Both the position numbers and the translations under genes were made by a program. The notes beneath the pieces were generated by a model. The model did no database searches, was not told where the DNA came from, and was given only the letters and a program-made list of their open reading frames with translations. From contig NZ_CP118631.1 in NCBI RefSeq assembly GCF_028993635.1, positions 6,262,001 through 6,326,000 on the forward strand: a DNA stretch of 64,000 nucleotides, read 5' to 3'. Positions 1 to 8,156 of the stretch are shown here, piece by piece. The number at the start of each line of letters is the position of its first letter. Within the stretch, counting starts at the first letter, position 1. The DNA is from Mucilaginibacter sp. SJ. GTDB taxonomy: Bacteria > Bacteroidota > Bacteroidia > Sphingobacteriales > Sphingobacteriaceae.

Positions 1-429
1 GATAAGGGAATGGTAGCTAAAAATGAAACCAGTGTTGACTACCCTGTACTTAGATATGCAGATATCCTGCTTATGTATGCCGAGTGTCTTAACGAAACAG
101 GTAGCACGGCAATTGCTATCCCATATGTTAACCAGGTAAGGACGAGGGCAAATGTAATCAGCCTTGGCAGTCTTACCCAAAGTGACCTGCGGGTTGCCAT
201 CGAAAAAGAACGGCGCCTGGAATTTTGTTTTGAAGGCCAGCGCTTTTTTGACCTGGCACGTACAGGCAGATTGCTGACAGTAATGAACGCCTATTTCGTG
301 AAATACAACCTGCTTGCTCAAGGGGTATTAATTCAGATAAAGGATTATCAAAAAATATTCCCGGTGCCGCAAGCGCAAATTGATATCAACCCGGATAAAA
401 TCAAACAAAATCCGGGTTACAATAACTAA
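1..429 (+). CDS. SusD/RagB family outer-membrane lipoprotein, C-terminal part (cut by window edge)
   Basis: The reading frame is open from the first base, so the gene starts outside the window and only about the last 142 codons are present. The segment carries the typical SusD C-terminal pattern: a motif reading YPVLRYADILLMYAE followed by NQVRTRA, then an ERRLEF/GQRFFDLARTG block and a proline-rich ending with NPGYNN. SusD proteins are surface lipoproteins that cap a SusC channel and bind glycan. The cognate SusC should lie to the left. A GH2 gene begins 12 bp downstream, so the two may form the end of one polysaccharide utilisation operon, although a hairpin at 464-495 lies between their conserved parts. 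Confidence 0.93.
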   Translation, partial: DKGMVAKNETSVDYPVLRYADILLMYAECLNETGSTAIAIPYVNQVRTRANVISLGSLTQSDLRVAIEKERRLEFCFEGQRFFDLARTGRLLTVMNAYFVKYNLLAQGVLIQIKDYQKIFPVPQAQIDINPDKIKQNPGYNN

Positions 430-441
430 GCGGGATAGTGT

Positions 442-2634
442 ATGCGCATAAACGCGATAAAACAAAGGATGGGAGATAAGATCTGCCATCCTTTTCGCAA
501 GTCATTCTTTTATTGGAAGGTAGTTGTTCTTGATTTTCTATTGATGATGACGTTTGATGAGTCCGGACAGGCAAAGCAGAACAGGCAGGTTACCAAGGTC
601 TCTTTTAGCGATGAGTTGCCTGCAAGACAACTTATTTCACTTAATTTGGGATGGCGGTTTCATTATCTTTATGATGTACGTAAAATTTTTCAGCAGCAGC
701 AAGTAGATATCCCCCACACCTGGAATAACAGACCGGGGCCTGATACTTTAAATTATAACCGGACAGCGGCTATTTACGAACGGAGCTTATCACTTAAAAA
801 GGAATGGCGCGGTAAAAGGTTCTTTTTGTATTTCGAGGGTGTTAATTCTTCGTGCAGCGTATTTGTTAATAATAAATATGTGGATAGTCATACCGGTGGT
901 TACACGGCATTTTGTTTTGAGATCACAGCATTTGTAAACTTTGAAGCAGAAAACATAATAACTGTCCAGGCAAGCAATGCTTTTAGCTACGGGGCCTTGC
1001 CGGTTGCCGGAGATTTTAATATATACGGCGGGGTACACAGGCCGGTATCTTTGTTAATTACTCCTCAAAATTGTATTTCTCCGCTTGATTTCGCGTCGCC
1101 CGGAGTATACGTTGCGCCTATATCAGTTTCTGAGAAAACAGCGAAGATTGGTATTAAAACCGTTCTCTCCTTTGCACAGCCAAACAGTAAGCTGCAATTG
1201 ATGACACAGATTATTGACGCAAAAAATCGAGTCATAAAAGAAAATATTTTACCTGTTTCAGCAGATACGACCTTAAATGATATGCTAACCGTTTCGCAGC
1301 CTCATTTATGGAACGGGGTTAAAGATCCTTATCGCTATAAGGTTACTGTCAGCATATTAGCAGGTACTCGTTTAATTGACAGCGTTTCGGTTTATACCGG
1401 GTTAAGATATTTTAAAGTAGATCCGAAAAAAGGTTTGCTGCTCAATGGCCATTATCTTAATATCAGGGGTGTTTGTCGTCATGAAGATGTGTTTGGAAAA
1501 GGATCTGCGCTGGGCGATGCAGATCAGGAACGGGATATCGCTTTGATCAGGGAATTGGGTGCCAACGGCGTCAGGCTCACGCATTATCCGCAATCAAAGT
1601 TGTTCTATGACCTTTGCGACCGATACGGGTTGGTGGTATGGAGCGAACTACCGCTTGTAGGCCCCGGTGGATATCGGGGGGCAGGATTTGTGAATAGCCC
1701 GGCATTAAAAAAACAAGCCAGGCAAGTGCTCACGGAGATGATCAAACAAAATTATAATCATCCCGCTGTCCTTTTCTGGGGGCTTTATAATGAGCTTAAG
1801 CTTGACTATGATGACCCGCGGAATTTTATTAAGGAACTGGACCGGTTAACTAAACAACTGGATCCGGGCAGGCTGACTGCAGGCGCCACTTTCCTGGATG
1901 GCGCGGCATTTAACGGCCTGACCGATTTAATTGGGTGGAACAAATATTATGGCTGGTATGGAGGTGACGCTAAAGATTTGGGAGCTTGGGCCGATCAAAC
2001 CCACAGCCTGTATCCACAACAAGCATTCGCGCTAAGTGAATATGGAGCCGGCGGAAGCCCTTTTAAACATGCCCCGGAAGGATTACGGCCATTGCCGGAT
2101 AGCCGTTTTCACCCGGAAGAGTGGCAATCCTCTTTTCATGAAAAAAGTTGGCATGAACTGGCAAAGCGTCCGTTTATATGGGGTAAATTTATTTGGGTGT
2201 TGGCTGATCTTGGGTCTTCTATCCGAAATGAAGGAGATCAGCCAGGAATTAATGATAAGGGGCTGGTAACCTATGACCGGGCCATAAAAAAGGATGCCTT
2301 CTATTTCTATAAAGCCAACTGGAATGATGAGCCAATGCTCCATCTTACCGAACGACGTTTTGCCGAACGTAAGGACTCTGTGATCAGCGTTAAAGCTTAT
2401 ACCAATTTCCCGATTGCCGAATTATATGTTAATGGAAAGTCGCAAGGCACACTGCAAAAAGACTCGCTATGTCGACTGATATGGCCGGCCGTACGCTTAA
2501 AATCCGGTTTAAATCATATTAAGATCATTGCACAAAAAGGGAACCTTCGGCTTGTTGATTCCTGTTATTGGCGACGTTTACTTACAGGGCGTAATGATCC
2601 GGTAATGCCCACTCTTTTGCGCCATTCTGAATAA
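442..2634 (+). CDS. Glycoside hydrolase family 2 (beta-galactosidase/beta-glucuronidase-like)
   Basis: About 730 residues with the GH2 order: jelly-roll sugar-binding domain (about 60-205, with LNLGWRFHY and DIPHTWN), immunoglobulin-like domain (about 210-325), TIM-barrel catalytic domain (from about 335, with RGVCRHED) and a short C-terminal beta domain. The acid/base is probably Glu451 in the NEL motif and the nucleophile Glu533 in LSEYGAGG, both in canonical context. It should cleave terminal beta-linked galactose, glucuronate or similar; the exact sugar cannot be read. The N-terminus is uncertain. The first in-frame ATG is 442, but a terminator-like hairpin (464-495) sits inside the first 18 codons and the hydrophobic stretch at about 25-37 is a poor signal peptide, so a later start is possible. 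The 3' end overlaps the convergent kinase gene by 70 bp. Confidence 0.9.
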   Translation: MRINAIKQRMGDKICHPFRKSFFYWKVVVLDFLLMMTFDESGQAKQNRQVTKVSFSDELPARQLISLNLGWRFHYLYDVRKIFQQQQVDIPHTWNNRPGPDTLNYNRTAAIYERSLSLKKEWRGKRFFLYFEGVNSSCSVFVNNKYVDSHTGGYTAFCFEITAFVNFEAENIITVQASNAFSYGALPVAGDFNIYGGVHRPVSLLITPQNCISPLDFASPGVYVAPISVSEKTAKIGIKTVLSFAQPNSKLQLMTQIIDAKNRVIKENILPVSADTTLNDMLTVSQPHLWNGVKDPYRYKVTVSILAGTRLIDSVSVYTGLRYFKVDPKKGLLLNGHYLNIRGVCRHEDVFGKGSALGDADQERDIALIRELGANGVRLTHYPQSKLFYDLCDRYGLVVWSELPLVGPGGYRGAGFVNSPALKKQARQVLTEMIKQNYNHPAVLFWGLYNELKLDYDDPRNFIKELDRLTKQLDPGRLTAGATFLDGAAFNGLTDLIGWNKYYGWYGGDAKDLGAWADQTHSLYPQQAFALSEYGAGGSPFKHAPEGLRPLPDSRFHPEEWQSSFHEKSWHELAKRPFIWGKFIWVLADLGSSIRNEGDQPGINDKGLVTYDRAIKKDAFYFYKANWNDEPMLHLTERRFAERKDSVISVKAYTNFPIAELYVNGKSQGTLQKDSLCRLIWPAVRLKSGLNHIKIIAQKGNLRLVDSCYWRRLLTGRNDPVMPTLLRHSE
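464..495 (+). terminator. Terminator-like hairpin between susD end and GH2 coding region
   Basis: Perfect 9-bp stem AAAGGATGG / CCATCCTTT around a 13-nt loop, ending in TTTT. It lies 35 bp after the SusD stop and inside the longest GH2 reading frame. It resembles the hairpin after the SusD gene at 22025-22062, which also starts with AAAGGATGG. It may be a partial terminator or attenuator reducing GH2 transcription relative to SusCD. Confidence 0.5.
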
Positions 2635-4085
2635 TAGAGGCTTATATTTTCGGCATAAAACCCTTTTTTAATGGGGCTGTTTTTGCCAGCCAGGTTTTTT
2701 ATATATTCAATATCTGCAAAGACACCTGCATTCAGCCCCGCGAGCATGGCCGCGCCTTTTGCCGAAATATCTGGCATATCATTACATATCAAGTTACATG
2801 GCAGCAAATCCGCCAGGAAAGTCACCACAAATTTATTTGCGGTGATGCCGCCATGTATCATTAACTCACTTAGGCTGATACCTGCATCGATTTGCATAGC
2901 CTCTAATACATCCCTTACCAGGTAGCCGATAGATTCGAGCGCTGCCCTGGTAATATGGTTTTTATTGCAATCGAATGTAAGCCCGGTTATTTCGGCTTTT
3001 CTGTCCATTTGCCAATAAGGAGCGCCCAGGCCACTGAAGGCAGGGACAATATAAACGCCGTTATTATCGGCTACTGAACAGGCCATTGCTTCGGTCTCAG
3101 AAATCTCTTTAAAAAGGCCCAATTCATTTTTTATCCACTCAACGGTAGCGCCGCATGAAACGATGACGCCTTCCAGGGCGTAATCAACCCTGTCTTCGGT
3201 GCTCCAGCAAATGGTGGTAACCATGCCATTAGCAGATGTTTTAGCGGTGTTCCCTATATTCATCAGAATGGAACATCCTGTACCCAACGTGGCTTTTGCT
3301 GTTCCCGGTGCGAAGCAACCCTCGCCGAATGCAGCTGCATGGGAGTCACCGATCATTGCGGTGATATTTACAGGTATATCAAATATTCCACCGAAATTTG
3401 ATTGGCCATAAAGCGAAGAGGAGGGTTTAATTTCAGGAAGATTTAATCCGGATAGCCCGAATGCGTTTAAAATTTCGATGTCCCACTGTAGTGTGTGCAG
3501 GTTAAAGAACAGTGTGCGCGAGGCATTGGTGTGATCGGTATAATATTGAGTGCCATTGGTGAATTTATACAGCAGCCAGGTATCTATCGTTCCAAAATAA
3601 GCTTCACCATTATCAACAGCGTTGGTTATAGCTTCATTATTTTTATAAAGCCACAGCATCTTGGTGCCCGAAAAATACGGATCTATGATCAACCCTGTTC
3701 GTTCCTTTATTAACGGTTCCAAGCCGTCAGCCTTTAAAACTTCACAAACACCCACCGATCTTTTGCATTGCCAAACTAAAGCATTGTGCAGTGGCATACC
3801 ATCCTTATCCCAAACTAAAAAAGTTTCGCGCTGATTGGATATACCACAGCAACTTATATTAGCCAGGTTGCCGCCGTTTAGTTTAAAAATATCCGTGCAT
3901 TTTTTTATTGCATCAAGTACGTTTTGATAAATGGCCTCTGGTTCCTGCTCCACAAGTCCGCCGCCAAGGTAATGCGTTTTTAATGGCTCAGTAACTTTAC
4001 AAACCACTTTACCCTGTCCGTCAAAAACAAGGCATTTGGTACTGCTTGTCCCCTGGTCTACTGCCAAAATATATTGCTTGTTCAT
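2565..4085 (-). CDS. FGGY-family carbohydrate kinase, glycerol-kinase-like
   Basis: 506 residues. An ATP/phosphate-binding DQGTSSTK lies at 10-17 and the second FGGY half begins near 245. The residues that bind glycerol in GlpK all seem present: Arg86-Glu87 in NQRET, Trp105, Tyr137 in DPYFSGTK and the catalytic base Asp247. The GlpK motif GDQQAA is changed here to GDSHAA, hinting at a substrate other than glycerol. It is the last gene of an eight-gene operon with an aldose isomerase, a split transketolase and a ribose-type ABC transporter, so the inferred role is to phosphorylate a ketose before transketolase cleavage. The start overlaps the permease stop by one base (TAATG), implying translational coupling. 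Plain glycerol kinase is the main alternative. Confidence 0.88.
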   Translation of the reverse strand: MNKQYILAVDQGTSSTKCLVFDGQGKVVCKVTEPLKTHYLGGGLVEQEPEAIYQNVLDAIKKCTDIFKLNGGNLANISCCGISNQRETFLVWDKDGMPLHNALVWQCKRSVGVCEVLKADGLEPLIKERTGLIIDPYFSGTKMLWLYKNNEAITNAVDNGEAYFGTIDTWLLYKFTNGTQYYTDHTNASRTLFFNLHTLQWDIEILNAFGLSGLNLPEIKPSSSLYGQSNFGGIFDIPVNITAMIGDSHAAAFGEGCFAPGTAKATLGTGCSILMNIGNTAKTSANGMVTTICWSTEDRVDYALEGVIVSCGATVEWIKNELGLFKEISETEAMACSVADNNGVYIVPAFSGLGAPYWQMDRKAEITGLTFDCNKNHITRAALESIGYLVRDVLEAMQIDAGISLSELMIHGGITANKFVVTFLADLLPCNLICNDMPDISAKGAAMLAGLNAGVFADIEYIKNLAGKNSPIKKGFYAENISLYYSEWRKRVGITGSLRPVSKRRQ

Positions 4086-5059
4086 TATTCGCTTTTTGAG
4101 TTGGCTTTATCAATAATTACGGCTAAAAGTATGACGAAACCTTTAACTACTTGTTGCCAGAATGGTGAAACATTCAACAGCACCAAACCATTATTCAGTA
4201 CGCCAATGATCACCGCGCCCAGCACGGTACCCCAGATACTGCCTTTGCCGCCGGATAAAGACGTACCGCCGATAACCACAGCGGCTATGGCATCCAATTC
4301 ATAACTGGTGCCCGCGTTAGGTTGTGCGGAATCCAGCCGGGAGGTTACGATCAGTCCGCCTATGGCGGCCAGCGCACCGGCAAGGCCATATACAATTATT
4401 TTAACCTTGCTGATGTTAATACCCGATAGTTTAGCGGCATTCTCATTACCACCTATGGCGTAAATGTATCTCCCCAGCGGCGTTTTACCGGTGATTAAAA
4501 TGGCCGTCAAAACAACAATGGCCGATATCCATACCGGTACAGGTATCCCCAGGAGCCAGCCGGTACCTATATAAGCAAAATGATTTCCCAATACCGATAT
4601 TGGGAAGCCTTTGGTCCATAACAGGGCGAGGCCACGGGCGATGGTAAGCATAGCCAGCGTAGCTACAAACGGGGGTACCTTAAAACGGGTTATCATCCAG
4701 CCGTTAAACGCGCCAATGAACGAACCTGTAAGCAAACCGGTAATAATTGCCCCTAAAACCGTGAAGCCGATAAATAAATTGGCGGCGGGTATCGCTATGC
4801 CGTTTTTCAACAGCCCCGCTGTGATGGCGCCGCATAGGGCCAGAACCGAACCAACTGAAAGGTCAATCCCCGATGTCAGTACTACGAGCGTCATCCCGAC
4901 CGCGATACAGATGTTGACGGAGATCTGCCGCATCACGTTCCAGCCATTATCAACCGTCATGAATTTATCCGACAGGAATGCCAATACCACACAAAGCACA
5001 AAAAGCGCGATCAGCGGTTGAAATTTAATTAAGTAGGGGCGATATTTATTAAGATTCAT
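4085..5059 (-). CDS. Sugar ABC transporter permease, RbsC/BPD_transp_2 family
   Basis: 324 residues, very hydrophobic, with about 8-10 predicted membrane segments. Family landmarks include TSGIDLSVGSVLALCG (about 62-77) and ENAAKLSGINISKVK (about 206-220), the EAA-like loop that docks onto the ATPase. Inner-membrane channel for a pentose or related monosaccharide, working with the RbsA-like ATPase (gap 9 bp upstream) and the periplasmic binding lipoprotein. Its last base is shared with the kinase start codon. Length is normal for RbsC. Confidence 0.93.
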   Translation of the reverse strand: MNLNKYRPYLIKFQPLIALFVLCVVLAFLSDKFMTVDNGWNVMRQISVNICIAVGMTLVVLTSGIDLSVGSVLALCGAITAGLLKNGIAIPAANLFIGFTVLGAIITGLLTGSFIGAFNGWMITRFKVPPFVATLAMLTIARGLALLWTKGFPISVLGNHFAYIGTGWLLGIPVPVWISAIVVLTAILITGKTPLGRYIYAIGGNENAAKLSGINISKVKIIVYGLAGALAAIGGLIVTSRLDSAQPNAGTSYELDAIAAVVIGGTSLSGGKGSIWGTVLGAVIIGVLNNGLVLLNVSPFWQQVVKGFVILLAVIIDKANSKSE

Positions 5060-5068
5060 CAGGTGCTG

Positions 5069-6574
5069 TTAATTGGTTTTAGGGATGGCGGCCTTTAATA
5101 TATTATCTTCGGTTGCGTTGGCTGCAGAAAATTCGGCTGTGATTCTTCCTTCCGACATAACGAGTATACGATCGGATAAAGCCAGGAGCTCCGGTAATTC
5201 CGATGATACTACAATTATTCCAAGTGACCCGGCGGCCAGTTCAAGTATCAGCTTATAAATCTCATTTTTTGCATGGATATCAATGCCGCGCGTTGGCTCA
5301 TCCAGCATTAATATTTTGGGCGATGTTGCCAGGCATTTTGCAAGCACAATTTTTTGTTGATTACCTCCGCTCAGATTTTTTACCGCCTGGTTTGCCGAGG
5401 GGGTCTTGATTTTTAACAAGTCGATATATTTCTGAGCAAGCGCAGCTTCTTTTTCCTCGTTGAGCCAGCCAAATTTTTGCAGTTTATGAAATGATGTTAA
5501 ATTGATATTAGTTTTTACGTTGAGGCCCAATACCAACCCATCGCGTTTGCGGTCTTCGGGCACCAGGGCTATACCTGCTTTCATCGCTGCCGCAGGCGAT
5601 GTGAATTTTACAGTCTGGTTTTTAATTTGTATGGTACCCGGCGAAGTTTGATGATGTAAGCCATATATAGTTTCAAGCAACTCGGTTCTTCCGGCGCCCA
5701 TCAGCCCAAAAATGCCCAGCACCTCGCCGCGCCTCAATGAAAACGAAACGTTGTTCACTAATAAGCGCCTGGCACTTTCGCTATGCTTCAGGCTAATGTT
5801 TTGTACCGATAATAATGGTGTGTCATCAGCACGGGTGCCCGCCTTTTTAAGTATATTTAATTCGCGGCCTACCATTTTTTTGATCAGGGCATCATGCGTC
5901 ATACCCTGCATATCGCCTGATTCAATGGTACAGCCATCGCGGAGCACAATATACCTGTCGGCTATTTTAAAAAGCTCATCTAATTTGTGTGAAATGTAAA
6001 CAACGGCTTTGTTCTCTGCTTTAAGCGACGCAATGATCTCAAATAAAACAGCCACCTCACCTTCGCTGATAGCCGATGTAGGTTCGTCCATGATGATTAC
6101 ATCGCAATCGGTAAGCAAGGCCTTTGCAATTTCAACAACCTGCTGCTGGCCAACCTTAAGCCCGGCGATAAATGTATCAGGGTCAACATCGAGTTTCAGC
6201 TGCTTTAATAATTCAGCAGTTTTAACACGCATGGCACCACGATCGAGAAAGCCCCAGCTATTGACTATCTCCTGTCCTAAAAAGATATTTTCTGTGATGC
6301 TTAAATGCGGAACCAGGTTAAGTTCCTGGTGAATGATCGCAATCCCGGCCTGCTGTGCCTCACGCGGGTTTGTAAAGTTTACTTGTTTACCCTTCAATAT
6401 TACCCTGCCTTCGTAATCCGGGTAAACCCCCGAAAGGATCTTCATTAGGGTGGATTTCCCGGCGCCGTTCTCACCTAAAATTGCGTTTACCTTGCCGGGA
6501 TGCAACTCCATGCAAACATTGTTGAGTGCGGTGACACCCGAAAACTTTTTGGTGATATTTTCTGCGACAAGCAT
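5069..6574 (-). CDS. Sugar ABC transporter ATP-binding protein, RbsA/MglA type
   Basis: 501 residues with two fused ABC domains as in RbsA/XylG/MglA. The first has Walker A GENGAGKST at about 35-43, a Q-loop near HQELNL and Walker B VIIMDEPTSA at about 160. The second has a degenerate Walker A (GLMGAGRTE), signature LSGGNQQK and Walker B ILMLDEPTRGID. The degenerate second nucleotide site is usual in this class. It energises uptake through the adjacent permease. The gap is 3 bp to the DUF2291 gene upstream and 9 bp to the permease downstream, so all belong to one transcript. Confidence 0.95.
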   Translation of the reverse strand: MLVAENITKKFSGVTALNNVCMELHPGKVNAILGENGAGKSTLMKILSGVYPDYEGRVILKGKQVNFTNPREAQQAGIAIIHQELNLVPHLSITENIFLGQEIVNSWGFLDRGAMRVKTAELLKQLKLDVDPDTFIAGLKVGQQQVVEIAKALLTDCDVIIMDEPTSAISEGEVAVLFEIIASLKAENKAVVYISHKLDELFKIADRYIVLRDGCTIESGDMQGMTHDALIKKMVGRELNILKKAGTRADDTPLLSVQNISLKHSESARRLLVNNVSFSLRRGEVLGIFGLMGAGRTELLETIYGLHHQTSPGTIQIKNQTVKFTSPAAAMKAGIALVPEDRKRDGLVLGLNVKTNINLTSFHKLQKFGWLNEEKEAALAQKYIDLLKIKTPSANQAVKNLSGGNQQKIVLAKCLATSPKILMLDEPTRGIDIHAKNEIYKLILELAAGSLGIIVVSSELPELLALSDRILVMSEGRITAEFSAANATEDNILKAAIPKTN

Positions 6575-6577
6575 ATA

Positions 6578-7201
6578 TCAGCGCATAATTTTTAATGATA
6601 CGGGTATAAATTCCGAGCCTGCAACGTCAAGGTGTGCGCTGTTCAATTCAACTGCGCCTGAAAATTCTATTTCATCCCCCTTTTTTGCCTTAGCTTTAAA
6701 GGGCGGTAAAACCTGCCGCCGGATAAGTTTATTTATCTCTGCGGATATATTATTAAGATCGGCGGTGCTGCCAAAATCATTAATATGTATCAACCCTGTT
6801 GCATCACGCACAGCGTTGCCAAATACGTATTCGGTGGCTATATTAATAATTGCATGCATGCTATCCGTTTGCAATGTTACGTTTTCCTCATTTACACTAA
6901 CGACCCTTCCTCTGCCTTTAACCCAAAAGAAGCGGATGGTGCCAATATCCAGGGCATTCGAATAAGTATCAAACGTTTTTTGAGGGGCCGATTGCAGGTC
7001 GGCCAACAAACGGTCAACCGGTATAGCCTTGCCCATTAAGCCCGGCAGTGTTATATTTAAATAATTTGATGCATATGCTGCGGCGTTAAAATTGCCGGTA
7101 TTAACCGCCTTCATGCTATGAAGTTTCTTAAAGTAGATGGATTTGTAGCCGATAAAGACCAGCACCACCATCCATAAAATGCACTTCAGTGTTTTGTTCA
7201 T
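6578..7201 (-). CDS. DUF2291-like membrane-anchored periplasmic protein in the sugar ABC operon
   Basis: 207 residues: one N-terminal membrane anchor (about 7-24, ILWMVVLVFIGYKSIYF) and a periplasmic domain containing IRFFWVKGRGRVVSVNE and INIATEYVFGNAVRDATGLIHINDF. Length, topology and position match the DUF2291 family, known chiefly from operons of ribose-type ABC importers; its biochemical role is unknown. It sits between the binding-protein gene (6 bp gap) and the ATPase gene (3 bp gap), so it is presumably an accessory of transport or ligand delivery. The family assignment is from recognition of pattern and context. Confidence 0.75.
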   Translation of the reverse strand: MNKTLKCILWMVVLVFIGYKSIYFKKLHSMKAVNTGNFNAAAYASNYLNITLPGLMGKAIPVDRLLADLQSAPQKTFDTYSNALDIGTIRFFWVKGRGRVVSVNEENVTLQTDSMHAIINIATEYVFGNAVRDATGLIHINDFGSTADLNNISAEINKLIRRQVLPPFKAKAKKGDEIEFSGAVELNSAHLDVAGSEFIPVSLKIMR

Positions 7202-7207
7202 ACCTGA

Positions 7208-8146
7208 TTATTTTTTACCGAAGGCAATGTAATCATTCACGTTATGTGCGGTTACCAGTTCCACGCTTACCGGTATTTTCCTCGGAAAATCGCGCTTGCC
7301 TTTAAAATATTCATCGGCATAGATTGCCGCGGTTTGCGCCATGATTTTTGGAAATTGCATGCCGGTAGCGGTTATCTTCCCGTCTCTGATGGATTGTACC
7401 ACGTCGGCCGCCCCGTCAAAGCCAAAGACTTTTACTTTACCGGCTTTGCCTGCGGCTACCAGCGCTTGGTACGCGCCTAAGGCCATTGCATCGTTGCCGC
7501 AAAATATCCCATTAATATCCGGATGCGCCTGCAATATAGATTCGGTAACTTCCATTGCCTTGTTTTGGTCGAATTCTGCGCTTTGCTGCGCCACCATTTT
7601 TAATGCCGGGTAAAAATCAACTACGCTATGAAATCCTTTAGACCGGTTCCATGTATTGTTATCAGATACCAAACCCAGCAGTTCAACATACTTCCCCGTT
7701 TTGTGCATGGTTTGTACAAAATATTTTCCTACATCGGCACTACCCGAATAACTGTCAGAAAGTATTTGCGATGTTGCACCATCGGTCGAATTAACCTCCC
7801 TGTCCATACAAAAAACGGGTACCCCGGCAGCTTTAGCTTTATTTACGTTTACTATCGAGCCATTGGCATCGGTAGGATTAAATAAAATGGCTTTATAGCC
7901 AGTAGCAATGGCGTTTTCAAAATGATCAGTTTCTAATGCAGTATTGTTTTGCGAATCGAAAATACGGCTGTCATAACCCAGCTCTTTAGCCTTAGCTGCC
8001 GCTGTTTGCGCAAGAAACACAAACCAGGGGTTATTTAGGGTGGAAACGATAATCGCCACCTTTTTAGGCTGACTTGTGTTATTTGCCTGGTTTTTGCAGC
8101 CAACGATCATAACAATCAACAATAACCAAACTGATAGTTTTCTCAT
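7208..8146 (-). CDS. Sugar ABC transporter substrate-binding lipoprotein, RbsB-like (Peripla_BP_4)
   Basis: 312 residues beginning with a lipoprotein signal whose lipobox ends at Cys17 (MIVGC). The two-lobed periplasmic binding fold follows, with family motifs VAIIVSTLNNPWFVFL, FNPTDANGS, GVPVFCMDRE, GIFCGNDAMALGAYQAL and VFGFDGAADVV. It captures a monosaccharide for the RbsA/RbsC-like transporter. The conserved Arg after FCMD and the NDAMALG / FDG segments usually line the sugar pocket in RbsB. The same protein family includes characterised binders for ribose, apiose, allose and erythritol, so specificity cannot be read directly. Cognate genes lie directly downstream and transketolase genes directly upstream (10 bp gap). 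Confidence 0.93.
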   Translation of the reverse strand: MRKLSVWLLLIVMIVGCKNQANNTSQPKKVAIIVSTLNNPWFVFLAQTAAAKAKELGYDSRIFDSQNNTALETDHFENAIATGYKAILFNPTDANGSIVNVNKAKAAGVPVFCMDREVNSTDGATSQILSDSYSGSADVGKYFVQTMHKTGKYVELLGLVSDNNTWNRSKGFHSVVDFYPALKMVAQQSAEFDQNKAMEVTESILQAHPDINGIFCGNDAMALGAYQALVAAGKAGKVKVFGFDGAADVVQSIRDGKITATGMQFPKIMAQTAAIYADEYFKGKRDFPRKIPVSVELVTAHNVNDYIAFGKK

Positions 8147-8156
8147 AACTTCCAGG

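Noticed and set aside
6450..6965. 171-codon plus-strand frame across the RbsA and DUF2291 genes
   Set aside because: Antisense shadow of two clear genes; sequence low in complexity and without recognisable motifs.
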